From contig JARVKI010000031.1 in assembly GCA_036674765.1 (NCBI GenBank), positions 62,001 through 126,000 of the forward strand: DNA of 64,000 nucleotides, read 5' to 3'. Source of the DNA: Seiridium cupressi. Taxonomy: Eukaryota; Ascomycota; Sordariomycetes; Amphisphaeriales; Sporocadaceae. The translations under genes were made by a program, and so were the position numbers. The notes under the pieces were generated by a model. It had not been told where the DNA came from and made no database searches. It saw only the letters and a program-made list of their open reading frames with translations. Each line of letters starts with the position of its first letter. Positions within the stretch are counted from its first letter, which is position 1. Positions 32,401-43,388 of the stretch are shown piece after piece.

Positions 32401-35400
32401 AGCCTCTGATAGCTCGGACAAGGAGATTACGGAATTGGAAAAGATTCTTGACAACTACGGCAGGTCAAATCGTGAAAATGCTTCGCGCAAGCAATACAGT
32501 GCTGACCTGAAGAGAAGCCTAGAAGCGTTCAAACGTAAAGCTCAGGCAAATCCTCCAATCCAAGAGTCAACTTTCCACCCTTCTGTCGATGACTTTATCC
32601 GGGAAACAAACACATTGCTGAACACATCTCTCGGAATCATCCAAAAAGCAATTCACGGGTTCGACACGAGGTCCAAGTGGCTTCAAAAGAGCAGACTGTG
32701 GCCCTGTATTGGGCCGATCACGATTTTGGAGCATTTGCAGGCTACCAAAAGACATGCGCTCGGACGAGGTTGGATCGACAGCATCGTCAAGTACGGCGTC
32801 GGTATTACGGTGCTCCAGCGAGGAATGAGATTGAGAGACGCTCAAATTCAGTCCAACTCGCTACGTATCAAGGAAGAGCTGGAGAACATTGGACACCAGA
32901 ACTGGAACCCGGCGGATTTCCCTGACTGGCTTCTGCTAGAAATTGACAGCGATCTCCGCATTCGCGATGAACAGGTCGAAGTAGCGAGCACCATCATCTC
33001 GCCCCCATCGGACCTCAACACCGTCTTGCAGCTCAACATGGGAAGAGGTGAGTACCGAAGCTCTGGCTTGAGGCTTATGACCAAACAGGCTATGATATGA
33101 TGACTTTTCATCTTTGTTTATATACATACTGATTCGAATGTAGGAAAAACATCATGCATCCTACCTATGGCAGCTGCCATTCTGGCCAACGGCTCACAAC
33201 TTTCTCGATTAGTCGTACCTAAACCGCTCCTGATGCAAACTGCCCAGATTCTGCAGACCAAGCTCGGTGGTCTCCTCGGCCGCGATATCATCCACATACC
33301 ATTCTCACGTCGGACGCCCACCACCCAGTACATGATGACAACCTACCAGAATCTACACAAGCAAGCAATGACGTCCAGAGGAATTCTGCTCACTGTCCCT
33401 GAGACCATCTTGTCTTTCAAATTGAGTGGTTTGCAACGGCTGAAAGATTTGAGAATTGACGAAGCTCGCGAATTGATTGATTTCCAGGACTGGCTGACGG
33501 AGAAATGCCGGGACATCATTGATGAATCTGATTTCACATTGGCTGTGAGAACTCAGCTCATATACCCAAGCGGGACTCAAGAATCATTAGATGGACATGC
33601 TCTTCGCTGGAAGGTCAGTCAGGGACTCTTGGCTTTACTCGAGATGCACCTTGCCCCACTGCAGAAGGAGTTCCCTGATGGCATTATAATCGTCAAGAGG
33701 GTGCAAGGCTTCCCTAGTGTTCATTTCTTGAAGGAAAAAGTTGAGGATGCCCTTACCACAAGACTCATCCATGACATCGCCAACGGGAAGCTCCAGTACC
33801 TTCGGCTCAGTACGCCTGTCCATGAAAAGATCTCCTCCGAAATCATCAGGGTTCTGTCTGGAGAGGACTTGATTCGCAAACACTTCCGTCGAGCGGCGAG
33901 GCATTTTGCCGATAGAGAATCAGCTTACAAGTCCCTTCTCCTGGTACGTGGTCTGTTGCGACACAAGGTCTTGCTATCGTGCCTGAAGAAAAGGTGGAAC
34001 GTCCAATTTGGATTGCATCCAAATAGAGACCCAATAGCTGTTCCTTATGAGGCCAAGGGTGTCCCTCATGAGCAGTCAGAGTTTGGTCACCCGGATGCGT
34101 CCATCGCGTTTACTTGTCTATCGTTCTACTACGGAGGAGTTACAATGTCGCAATTCCGAGAAGCTGTGCAGAGACTGCTGGGCTCCGACGATCCAGCAAC
34201 CGAGTATGATCGCTGGACAGGAGACTGTCGAAACCTGGCCTCGCCACTTCGACAGTGGAATGCAGTGAATTTGGAAGACGGACCACAAATTCAAATTCTC
34301 TGGAAGGCCCTACGTTTTCAAAGAAACATGGTCGACCACTACCTGAACAATTTCGTGTTTTCCGTACATGCCAAACAATTCAGCGTGAAACTTCAGGCAT
34401 CTGGTTGGGACTTGCCTCAATTCTCAGCTGGAGGCAAGCGCAAAGCGAACATTACTGTTGGATTCTCTGGGACGAATGACAACAAGTCACTGCTGCCTCT
34501 CACCATTCACCAGTATGATCTTCCCGCCCTCAAGCATACCAATGCGCTGGTCCTCACGTATCTCTTGAAGTCGCGAAGCCGGGCTTACATCAAAGCAATG
34601 GATGCCAGTGGCCGACCTCTTTCCGAGGCAGGTCTTTTGCACAATCTGCACTCGAAACACATCCGTTTGCTGATTGACGCCGGCGCCTATATACTTGACA
34701 TGGACAATGAGACGCTCGCAAAACGATGGTTGGAGATTGACCGGATGCCAAAGCTGCAGTCTTCTTCAAGAATGACAACCGGGCTTGGGTGAAGTACCGC
34801 GGGCAGCGCAAGCCAGATACTCCGCTTCTGGCAACACCTTTCGTTGACCGGCTCGAGCAATGCGTAGTATATCTCGACCAAGCACATACGCGCGGGACCG
34901 ATTTCGAATTCCCGCCCCATATTCGAGGGGCGCTGACGTTGGCACTGAATCAGACAAAAGACCATACAGTACAAGGTAGGCCGAGACCTCCCCCTGGAGC
35001 ACTTGAAAATTAGCTAACAACAGATTTCATCGTAGCCGCCATGCGATTACGTCAGCTGGAGACAACGCAAGCCGTCACTTTCTTTGCGCCTCTAGAGGTA
35101 CATCAAAATATTGTGGACGTCTGCGGTAAAAAGCCAAGCGAAAAGGTTGACTCTGCGGATGTAGTGTTCTGGTTGCTGGAACAGACTTGCCGCGCCAACG
35201 ATGCACTTCGTAACCTCTTTGTCGCCCAGGGACACGACTTCTGCCAGCGTTCCGACGCCGCGTTCAAAAATGGCAATTTGTTCTCGAACAAATGCCAGAG
35301 AGATGCTTACGTCAAGGTCATCGAGCAGTCCGAGAAACAAACGCTGGAGCAGTCATACGGCGAATTCCACACACGACCCAAGACTGGTAGTGCCAACGAG

Positions 35401-36535
35401 ACCAGACCGAAGTACTCATCTCAAAGGCTTCAGAGTATCGGCAAAGGACTGGAGGAGCTCGAAAACTTCTCGAGAGATGCGCCCGTTGGTAATTTTGATG
35501 TTTTAGGCGAGGTCGAACAAGAAAGAGAGGTCGAGTACCTGGTTGAAGAAGTACGTCAGGTCAAGAAGCCGCCGAAGAGGTCGGCATTGGAATTTCCAAA
35601 ATTGCACAAATACCTCGAGCATTTCCTCGAGCTTGGATATTTGCCCCTCAACCACAAGTTCAAGCATGCAATGACAGCTCTCGCTCGGACTGCTGTGGGT
35701 AAGAAGTACGAGATCACCCAGAGAGGCTCGAATATCTTCGTTTCGGAAGAGTTCCTGCGTACCGTCTACCTTCATACCCACGAATTGGAACGGAACTACG
35801 GGGATGAGTATATGGTAAGTAGCCTCGGCTGACATTATCTTCCGCTTTCTCAGGGTATCGAAAACTAACTTTGTACGCCAGCGCCCGGTCGAGTGGATTC
35901 TCTGGAGTCGGTCCAGTGAAACAGCTGTGACCATCATACCCGAAGAGGCCGAGCTCCTCATCCACCGTCTCAACTCACAGACAGGACCACAGGTACACTT
36001 GCTCACGTACGCCTCTCCAGTGTCGAAACAAATGGTGAAGCTGGGTCAACTGGGCTACTGCAACATTCCGGCGCTACCCAAGGACTACGAATTCCCTTCT
36101 TGGCTTCTGGTCGAGCTAGGTATTTTCGCAGGCCGATTGTACCTCGACTACGAGTATGTTGCTTGCAAACGGTTGGTAGAAGATGGAGAAGTATCTCCCA
36201 ACCCCGAGGTCAATGCGGCTCTGGCTTCTAGAGATGCACGGGGTTTGTTGTTGGAGTGGCTCACGTTCCGACACAGGGGGCAAGATGTCCAGCATACGCC
36301 AATGGGCTTCCTGTGCCTTGGGCGCCATGTTGGCCAGGACCATCCATTCTTTGGAACAAGCACGCCTATTGAGAGGGACCTAGCCCCTGTCCACGACTCA
36401 CGTCAAGTTGCGCTGGAGAGTGATGTGACCAGTGATGATACGGAGGAGTTTGATGATGAGAGTGATTGGGAATTGATGGAAGAAGACGAGCCTAAGGAAG
36501 ATCTTGGCTTTGGGAGCCCGTCCCACGACGAATGA
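26410..36535 (+). CDS. Giant DUF3638/DUF3645 protein (~3,170 aa) with helicase-like core; frame broken at 34,741
   Basis: Seven exons: 26410..26789, 26855..28745, 28899..30624, 30801..33047, 33144..34975, 35036..35814, 35882..36535. All six introns (60-176 bp) have GT/AG ends and keep phase. Exon length sums to 9,509 nt, one short of a multiple of three, because of a single break at 34741 (separate entry). As it stands the frame ends at 34790-34792, about 2,630 residues. The N-terminal ~2,000 residues are helical and of unknown function. Then come a P-loop NMGRGKTS (~2078-2085, split by intron 4), TVPETILS (~2165), DESD (2208-2211), and after the break HTRGTDFEFP and QAAMRLRQL. The order resembles SF2 helicase motifs I, Ib, II, V and VI (inference). 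Database entries of this family are often auto-labelled ubiquitinyl hydrolase, as I recall; nothing here supports that. The C-terminus is acidic. Confidence 0.85.
34739..34746 (+). other. Apparent 1-nt deletion breaking the giant gene's frame
   Basis: Upstream, the frame reads ...RWLEID up to gac 34739-34741 and then runs to TGA at 34790-34792. The frame that starts at c34741 is open onward and gives DAKAAVFFKNDNRAW, which matches how the family continues. Upstream of 34741 this second frame hits TGA at 34738. The switch point is therefore confined to a few bases, and no GT...AG pair can account for it. Loss of one C from a CCC run (gacccggat to gaccggat) is the simplest explanation, either as a mutation or as an assembly error. 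Confidence 0.85.
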
Positions 36536-37002
36536 ATGAGTGCTGGTTGGTCAGGAAGCTGATGGATGACAAAAAGTGACTGAGAATGTGGCCAGGAAAA
36601 GGAACTTGTGTAGAGATACGGTCTAGGAATTGGCCAGGAAATATCTGCGTATTATCCGTTGACAGGGTTTACGATAATAATGAAATCCACATGTTTGAGC
36701 TAGGGAATCGTATTGGACTCGGACTGGAAGTCTTGTACCACGGTGGATAGTTCAGGCTGTAGTCATATTTGTTCCGTACGCTTTATGCCGCGATGAGCGA
36801 GTACTGTTTAGCTCCGCCACGATAACAACACCATCATTCGTTGGTGCCCCTCATTGCGACTGTTTTGGGTATTGTGGTCGCGTTCAATGTTATCCAGTGT
36901 GTAATCAATTCCACGGTGGGTGATCCATCTTTGCGACACGTCAAGCTCGAATCGTCCACCCCGTGCCCCATTTGCCATTTCGCGCACGTCACATCAACCA
37001 CA
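36536..37002 (+). other. Intergenic: 3' UTR of giant gene and promoter of aldo-keto reductase
   Basis: 467 bp between two plus-strand genes. The open frame from 36841 leading into the reductase begins with TTG and carries a sequence (IATVLGIVVAFNV) absent from the enzyme family, so it is judged untranslated leader. Confidence 0.5.
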
Positions 37003-38204
37003 ATGTCTCCTGACCTACCTGCGGCCTTTCAAAAATCCATCGCGGACTCCAAATGCGAGTATCGCCGGTTGGGCAAGAGTGGCTTGAAAGTCTCTGTCCC
37101 CATTTTCGGTTGCATGAGCTTCGGCGACCCCAAGACGCTACCATGGGCTCAGCCGGAGGAAGAGGTAGGCCACTTTCCATCCTTGAGCGCATCCGTGGGG
37201 TTCGGGAAAAAGCTGACGAGGCAGGCAGGCACTACCGCTCCTGAAGGCCGCCTACGACCGCGGTCTGAACACATGGGACACGGCCAACGTCTACTCGAAC
37301 GGAGAGAGTGAGGCGATCGTGGGGAGGGCGCTCAAGAAGTACGGCATCCCGCGGGAGAAGGTCATCATCATGACCAAGTGCTTCTGGGGCGTCGCAGAGC
37401 AGCCCGAGGTCCGGCACTTTGTCAACCGCGGCGACTTCGAGGCCTCCAAGGAGTACGTCAACCAGTTCCACCTCTCGCGGACCGCCATCTTCAACCAGGT
37501 CAATGCCTCCCTCAGGAGGCTGGACACGGACTACATCGACCTGCTGCAGGTCCATCGCTTCGACTACGATACTCCGCTGGAGGAGACCATGAAGGCTCTC
37601 CATGACCTGGTAGAGTCCGGCAAGGTGCGATATATTGGTGCCTCCTCCATGTGGGCTGTCAACTTTGCGCGCCTACAGTTCACGGCCGAGAAGAATGGCT
37701 GTGGGTCTCGCCCTATATCTTGTTAAATATCAATTGTGGCTGATCATCGTGGCAGGGACCAAATTCATCTCCATGCAGAATCACTACAATCTACTCTACC
37801 GCGAGGAAGAGCGCGAGATGAACCGGTTCTGCAACGACACCGGTGTCGGCCTCCTCCCCTGGGCACCACTGTGTCGCGGCCATCTAGCACGGCCTCCCAG
37901 CGACTTTGGCAGCACCGACCGCAGCAAGCTGGAGAGTGATGGCACCCTTGGCTCTCACGGCACGGTCGAGCCGGATCTGACCATCATCAAGCGCGTGCAG
38001 GAGGTCGCGTTGCAGAGAGGCTGGAAGATGAGCCATGTTGCGCTCGCCTGGATCAACAAACGAGTGTCCAGTCCCATCATTAGTTTCTCCAGCGTAGCAA
38101 AGATCGATGAGGCTATCGAGGCCAGGGGCAAGATGCTTACGAACGAGGAAGAGAAGTACTTGCAGGAGCTTTACCGGCCCAAGGAGATTTCCGGTCACTC
38201 ATGA
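37003..38204 (+). CDS. Aldo-keto reductase (aryl-alcohol dehydrogenase-like), 360 aa
   Basis: Exons 37003..37164, 37229..37700, 37756..38204. Introns of 64 bp (GTAGGC...GCAG) and 55 bp (GTGGGT...GGCAG) restore [15 protein letters not shown] and [15 protein letters not shown] in phase. AKR landmarks: beta-1 region [12 protein letters not shown]; Asp71 and the catalytic Tyr76 in DTANVY; Lys104 in IIMTKC; His163 in LLQVHR; substrate/cofactor segment [21 protein letters not shown]-binding region near [11 protein letters not shown]. It belongs to the fungal aryl-alcohol dehydrogenase/YPR127W-type AKRs, which reduce aldehydes using NADPH in the cytosol. The exact substrate is unknown. Codon usage in exon 2 is strongly GC3-biased, suggesting high expression. 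The Met at 37003 is chosen because the family starts close before the (Y/F)RRLG motif. Confidence 0.92.
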
Positions 38205-38530
38205 CGTTGTAAAGCCAGGTTTGATACCACTCTCGCTGCTACATATGGACTTGCTTACTAGGTAATATAAAATAATTCTTGAGTAGAAGGGTCTTCTGTC
38301 TCTAATATCTAGAGAGTATTTCATTGACTTGTTTCTGTGACCTGGTCCAGGTCTTGTAAATAGCAACAGTCTGCAGCGCTCGCTCCAATACATGGGTGCA
38401 CTCGATCCCGTCGAGGCCTAACACGAACCCTCAAAGACATGCAACTTGCCTGACCTTATCTGACCGACTAACTGCCCCCCTTTCTGGCTGGATTTCGCAT
38501 GAACTTTGCGTTCCGACTCTGCGTCTCCTT
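38205..38530. other. Intergenic, 3' flank of the reductase
   Basis: 326 bp holding the reductase 3' UTR and the start of the Clr5 relic on the other strand. Nothing else is seen. Confidence 0.5.
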
Positions 38531-39420
38531 TCAACGATAGGCGCACCGGAGCAAGTCAAGTGTCTGTGTCTGAGCCGCCAGATCCGGCGGTGAGTGCGCC
38601 AGAGCCATCGACACGGCCTTGGTCAGATGTTGAATTCCCTCATCATACATTCCAAGGCAGACATGGACCCTCACCTTGAGGTTATGGTAAGTCAACCTGT
38701 TCTGGGCGGTTTGCATCGAGTCCTCGCAGATTGCATCAAAGTGCGCACCGGCCTCGGCATACTGTGGCACGCATCCAACACCAACCAGGTAAAATCTGTA
38801 TCTTGGCTCCATTTGTACGTTTTCTGCGGCAGGTCTCAGGCCCCGGTGTCGAATCGGCTGCTGGTGTAGCCAAGGACGGCATGTATGCAGTCATCGGCCT
38901 CCCAGAGGGCTTGAGGCGGCTTCGGACAATATCGGTACGGTGCAGAAATGCCCGGGTCCTCGTGGCGATCTGCTGTTAACCCAAGAGACGACCTGACCTT
39001 GTTCCTTTTCAGTTGGTTCCGGATTTTGTTTTTGGTAACAATGCTCGACCGCAGACAACAGGCGGATCTACAACGATTCCTCTATGAAAGTCGAGTTTCA
39101 CCTGTCTGGCTTTCTCTCCCGTCAGATTCTTTTGCGAACCTTGTACATTGTTGTGCTAATGGATGGGTCAACAATAGCTGACGGTCGCAAGCTGATCCCA
39201 CTGACTTTCGTCGCACGAAAGCCGTATTCCTTTTCCATGACTTCCACGACGTCTCTCAATCGTGTGTCCTCATCCCAGTAGAGTCTTGTGATGGTCGCTT
39301 GGTGCGCCGTCCAGTCTTTCGGGCATGCATATTTGCTCTGGGCACTGGCGGTCTACGACATGGTGCGTCATCACTGCAGGTTGATCCAGCAGGAAATCTT
39401 GGGGTCATGACATGAGCCTG
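38531..39420 (-). pseudogene. Decayed Clr5-domain gene with a TPR-like 3' part
   Basis: On the minus strand, 39330 down to about 39206 encodes CPKDWTAHQATITRLYWDED followed by RLRDVVEVMEKEYGFRAT, a clear Clr5 domain (fungal N-terminal domain with a W...I..LY...L..V...M...GF.AT pattern). The frame just before it is closed by TAG, and the expected next piece (YK.R...W) appears only as MYKVRKRI followed by stops in another frame. Near the other end, at 38531-38812, a frame reads RLTYHNLKVRVHVCLGMYDE and GIQHLTKAVSMAL, which looks like a tetratricopeptide helix pair, the common C-terminal companion of Clr5. The stretch between has no convincing continuous exons. A gene with several small introns cannot be fully excluded, but decay is more likely. 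Confidence 0.55.
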
Positions 39421-41397
39421 TAATATCCAGTTTCGGAATTGAAAAGGCTAGCGACTTGCCAGATGCAGAAACTGCAATCTATGCTTGCGGGTGGGCTCTC
39501 TTTCGCAACGAACATGAAGGGATATATCAGGCGGAGGTGGAGGCAAGGGATCGAGAATACCAACATGTAGCAGGGATGCGCGTGAGAATCCTACACTGTT
39601 ACAGGTCCTGCTTATTTTTCCAGGAGTCATACAACACGGTATAGGATTTGATGGATCAAATGTCGGCACGGACGAAGCCACCACAGTAGCAGAAGCCGAT
39701 GTGTCTATGATAACTACTCTACTCCCTTATTTCAGCCATGATCAATGCACAACATTGATCCTACGAACCCAACTGCACGTGGTACTACCAGGATGCCTCG
39801 CATCAATAGGCGATATCTTCCCTGCCCCCTCTACAGGGTTCAATTGACTGCACAATGATTCGCTGTCACATGTGCTGACCTACACCGGACTTTTTACCTT
39901 TTCAGAGATGATTATTTTCCCATAAGCAAGAGTCACACGACGTTAGATACACGTACTTTGCACCACAGCCTTCTCATTGTGGTCAACCTCGCCTCCGAGC
40001 TCTATCTTTATTGTTCTCCAGCTATGCTTAGTTAGCAGACACTGATGGCCAATAAGAGAAAAGAAGAACGTGGGCTCATGCATCTGTAATTCAACATGCC
40101 CGGTTACATGATTCTCGCGTCGTAGTCTAGACTGAAGTACAGGTTGCGTGATGAACTAGGTTATAACATTCATAGCTAGCTTGATGATTCTCCTTGTCCT
40201 GTTGAACCACCCATACTTTCATCTTGGACTATGACCTGATAATGATTATTGATAGATTTCGCGCCCTTGAGAAATTTCGACTTAATCGTCTTTTTATTTT
40301 AGCACAGTATTGATATGGCCGAGATGAGGACATGCTGCCGGGGGTCATAATCAATCATATACCCTATGGTCGATGCCATGCGGATCTGTCAACTAAGGAA
40401 CTCGATCTTAATGCGTCCTCGTTGTCTTCTAGATAACTAGAGCTGATAGGGTTGTGGGTGTCTTCGAAACGTTATAAACGAATGGAAACCGGATCTGCCC
40501 CTGCCTACGAAGGCTATTCGACGGGGAGGGGCTGACAGGATTCGAAGTAAGATCTTATTGAACCTTTCAAAGTTACACTGTCGGGATTATCATAGCCTGC
40601 TTTTGAGGTTACACAAGCCAGGCAAATTGTAGATTTGGCCTTGCCAACCTAGCTCATACGTTGTTTGTTCTCTTCATGTACCCGATAAGCCCAATCTGGG
40701 TCTGCACCAATGCGGCCCCACCACCCAACGACTTGTCCATAGAGTATGATTTCGTACCCAATATGGTCAAACCTTCTAGGAAAAGAGAGGCAGACGAGCT
40801 CACGATATGCAGCGGGGCAGCGATGAGATCTAGGTTAGGGAAATTGGCCACCACTGCGCCCCAAGGCACCAAAATGCGCGACCTGACCTAATGACCGGCT
40901 CAAGGCTGAGCTCGCTGGTTCCATCGTGTCGACGCTGGTAGCCACCTTAGCGCAAGGCGCAGTCCGCTGGTAGGGCTTAGCTGCGCGGGTGATGGTATTA
41001 AGCTATTACTCAAGTCGGCAATGCTCGCCGTCGGCGGCCAATCAGAACAGCGGCAGCCCACTGTTGGCAAGCACTACCCCAGCGCTGGAATCCTTTCCCG
41101 CCCCGTGCAATCATATCAGAGTGTCTAAATGCGGACATCACAGTCGCAAGGGTTGTACCACCACCTTGGGGCTGTTGGCAATCTCTGGCCGGCGAACAAA
41201 ATGTTGCTTTTCTTCCTTCGGGGACGTGTTCACTTTTGTTCTCATACTCCTGACCTCTAGTCTCTCTCGAAGGCTTATTGTTCCAACTCTGGTCTACCCT
41301 CTCGCTTTTCTCCACCTCTTCACTCATCGAAGAGTAAGTAGTACGGTGGTCCTCCAGCACGACGGCATTCAATCGTCAATCAATCACACATACAACC
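39421..41397. other. Intergenic, promoter side of the LITAF gene
   Basis: A plus-strand frame at 39456-39644 (starting MPDAETAIYACGWALFRNE) looks weakly coding but is short and unrecognised. From about 39700 to 40640 the DNA has many stops in all frames. The last ~400 bp before 41398 is pyrimidine-rich, as is typical of a fungal 5' UTR. Confidence 0.45.
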
Positions 41398-42173
41398 ATG
41401 GGCGCAGAACCGCAACCACAGAACCAGCCTCAGGATGGCCCGGTGCCTCCTCAGCCTGCCCATCAAGCAAGTGGCACCATGAAAGGATACCAGCCCGCAG
41501 TCAACCCAGCCATGGTACACCCGACACCGCTGCATCTGCTCGGCGAAGCGTCCGCCATCATTGACTGCCCTTACTGCAGCCAGCGAGCGCCGACCCGTGT
41601 AGATGAGCACGACTCGAGCATGACCATGTAAGCAAAACCCCATAGCTCCCTACCTCCGCACCACCACGTCCACGATCTGGTTTGCTGACAAGACGTTTCC
41701 CATCCAGCGTCGCAGGCATCGGTCTCGGTATACTATGCATCTGCGCCGCCTGCCTTCCCTGTCTTCTGCACTGGTTCCAGGACGTCGACCACTTCTGCTC
41801 GCACTGCAACCAGCGCGTCGCCCACGTCCCTCACGGCGGCATCGCCCAGGTCATCCAGCCACAGCAAGTTCCGCAAGGGTACACAATGGGACAGCAGCCG
41901 CAGTACGGTGCCCAACCGCCGCAGCCACAGCAGCACCACCAGCAGCCCCCACAAGCGCAAGCGCAATACCAACAACACCACCAGCAGACACCACAGCCGC
42001 TGTATGAAGCTCAGTCGCCGCCACCGCCTCAGGACCAGTACCAAATTTCACAGGCACCACATACCCCACACACGCAGCCACAGTATGATGACAAGTCACA
42101 GCAGCTGCCGCAGGGCCAGTACCAGCACCAACAGACGCCACACGACCCATCAGCGCCACCGCAGTATAGCTAG
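41398..42173 (+). CDS. LITAF-domain protein with Gln/Pro-rich tail, 231 aa
   Basis: Exons 41398..41627 and 41708..42173; the 80-bp intron (GTAAGC...CCAG) rejoins SMT-I-VAGIG in phase. The LITAF zinc domain is bipartite: CPYC (Cys57, Cys60), then a hydrophobic Cys-rich stretch VAGIGLGILCICAACLPCLL (78-97), then HFCSHC (His105, Cys107, Cys110). Such proteins dock peripherally on endosomal, vacuolar or plasma membranes through the hydrophobic segment. The N-terminus is Pro/Gln-rich, and the C-terminal ~105 residues are a disordered Gln/Pro/Tyr/His tail ending PPQYS, which could bind WW or ESCRT-type partners (inference). No pathway is implied by the neighbours. Confidence 0.9.
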
Positions 42174-43388
42174 ACGATATGGGAGACGGAGAGTAGTTTG
42201 AACGGTGTGTGGGTGCAGTTGGGCGTTGGGGTAGTAAAACTTAGTAACACGTGATCCGATCAGTTTTGGCTATTTACTTTGATGGGTTATACTGTTCGAG
42301 ATTTGGCTGACGAGCAGCTGTAAAGATCTGGCATGTTGGGTGGTATGGTAAAAATGATTCCCCAGGGTGGATATGCGAGTCCGTCGAAGCTTCGTCGAGT
42401 TATATAGATAATGATCACCGGGATACGAGTATGAGTGAGAAAGAGAGGAAATAAAATACAAAGCATGTCTCGATTTCTCCGCCTTGGCTAGCTCCTGATC
42501 TCAGCAAAGTTCAAGCACGGCCAGGCTCCATCTTCTGAGACAGGTATTCAAGACGACCATACGCTTTGAATTATTTCATAAATTTATAACTCAATTACGT
42601 TTCATTTGCTAAAAAGAATCATCTTAAATTTTTTCTAGAGACATATTGATTATTTATTGTCTGGTTTTATCTTTCTATCCAGCGCATTCATGTATATATT
42701 AATTATAATTCAGGTAAGTTAACTTGACTAGGTCGCCACATTAATGGCGTGGAATTGAGCGCGGACAATCCACCTGAGTGCCCATGCCCTGCCGCTGTCC
42801 TCACCCCAAGCAGAGCCAAGGACATGAGAACTTTTGAAAGATTGGCTCAATTGATCAATTATGTTTTCTCTACGTAATGCGAGTGGGTTCGAGGGATCTA
42901 TACTGTAGTAATGTAAGATTTACAATCGTTTCAAGGGCTTTGAGACGAATACTACGGTGGGTTTCATCACACTATCATCCTTCTCCATTGCCAGACATGG
43001 TCATCAGGTCTGATGGCATGCTTTGAGCTCGATACACAAAAGCACGAGCGTACAATCTACTAGCCTGGCGGGACTGGCAATTATGCACAACTAAAACACA
43101 CGCATGTCTCATTCAGTAAGTTGTTAAGCCCATAACCATCTAGATCTTTTGATCTAAAAGTACATCCCTGAGCTTGGCTGTATGGCCAAAGCTCAAACGC
43201 GCAGCTCGTTAATATAGTAATCCTTCCCTCTGTCTAAATGACCTCCCCAAGAAAAAAGCCCCTATCCCTACAGCGAGCGGAACAGAAGGAACCAAGAACA
43301 GACCCCGTCGTGCCCGGCCGAATCCAGGTCCTGTCATGATTGGAACTGACCCCAACCCTAGAAATAATGTCAAAACCCACTGCTCCTC
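42174..43388. other. Intergenic between convergent genes, with an AT-rich block
   Basis: Should contain the 3' UTRs of the LITAF and ING genes. About 42560-42740 is distinctly AT-rich (runs of A/T, ttaattataattc). No gene is seen. Confidence 0.5.

Noticed and set aside
36841..37002. N-terminal extension of the aldo-keto reductase
   Set aside because: Begins with TTG and adds a sequence foreign to the family. The ATG at 37003 gives the expected N-terminus.
42560..42740. AT-rich block as a RIP-mutated transposon
   Set aside because: Only about 180 bp, no residual transposase frame or terminal repeats, and its position fits convergent 3' UTRs.
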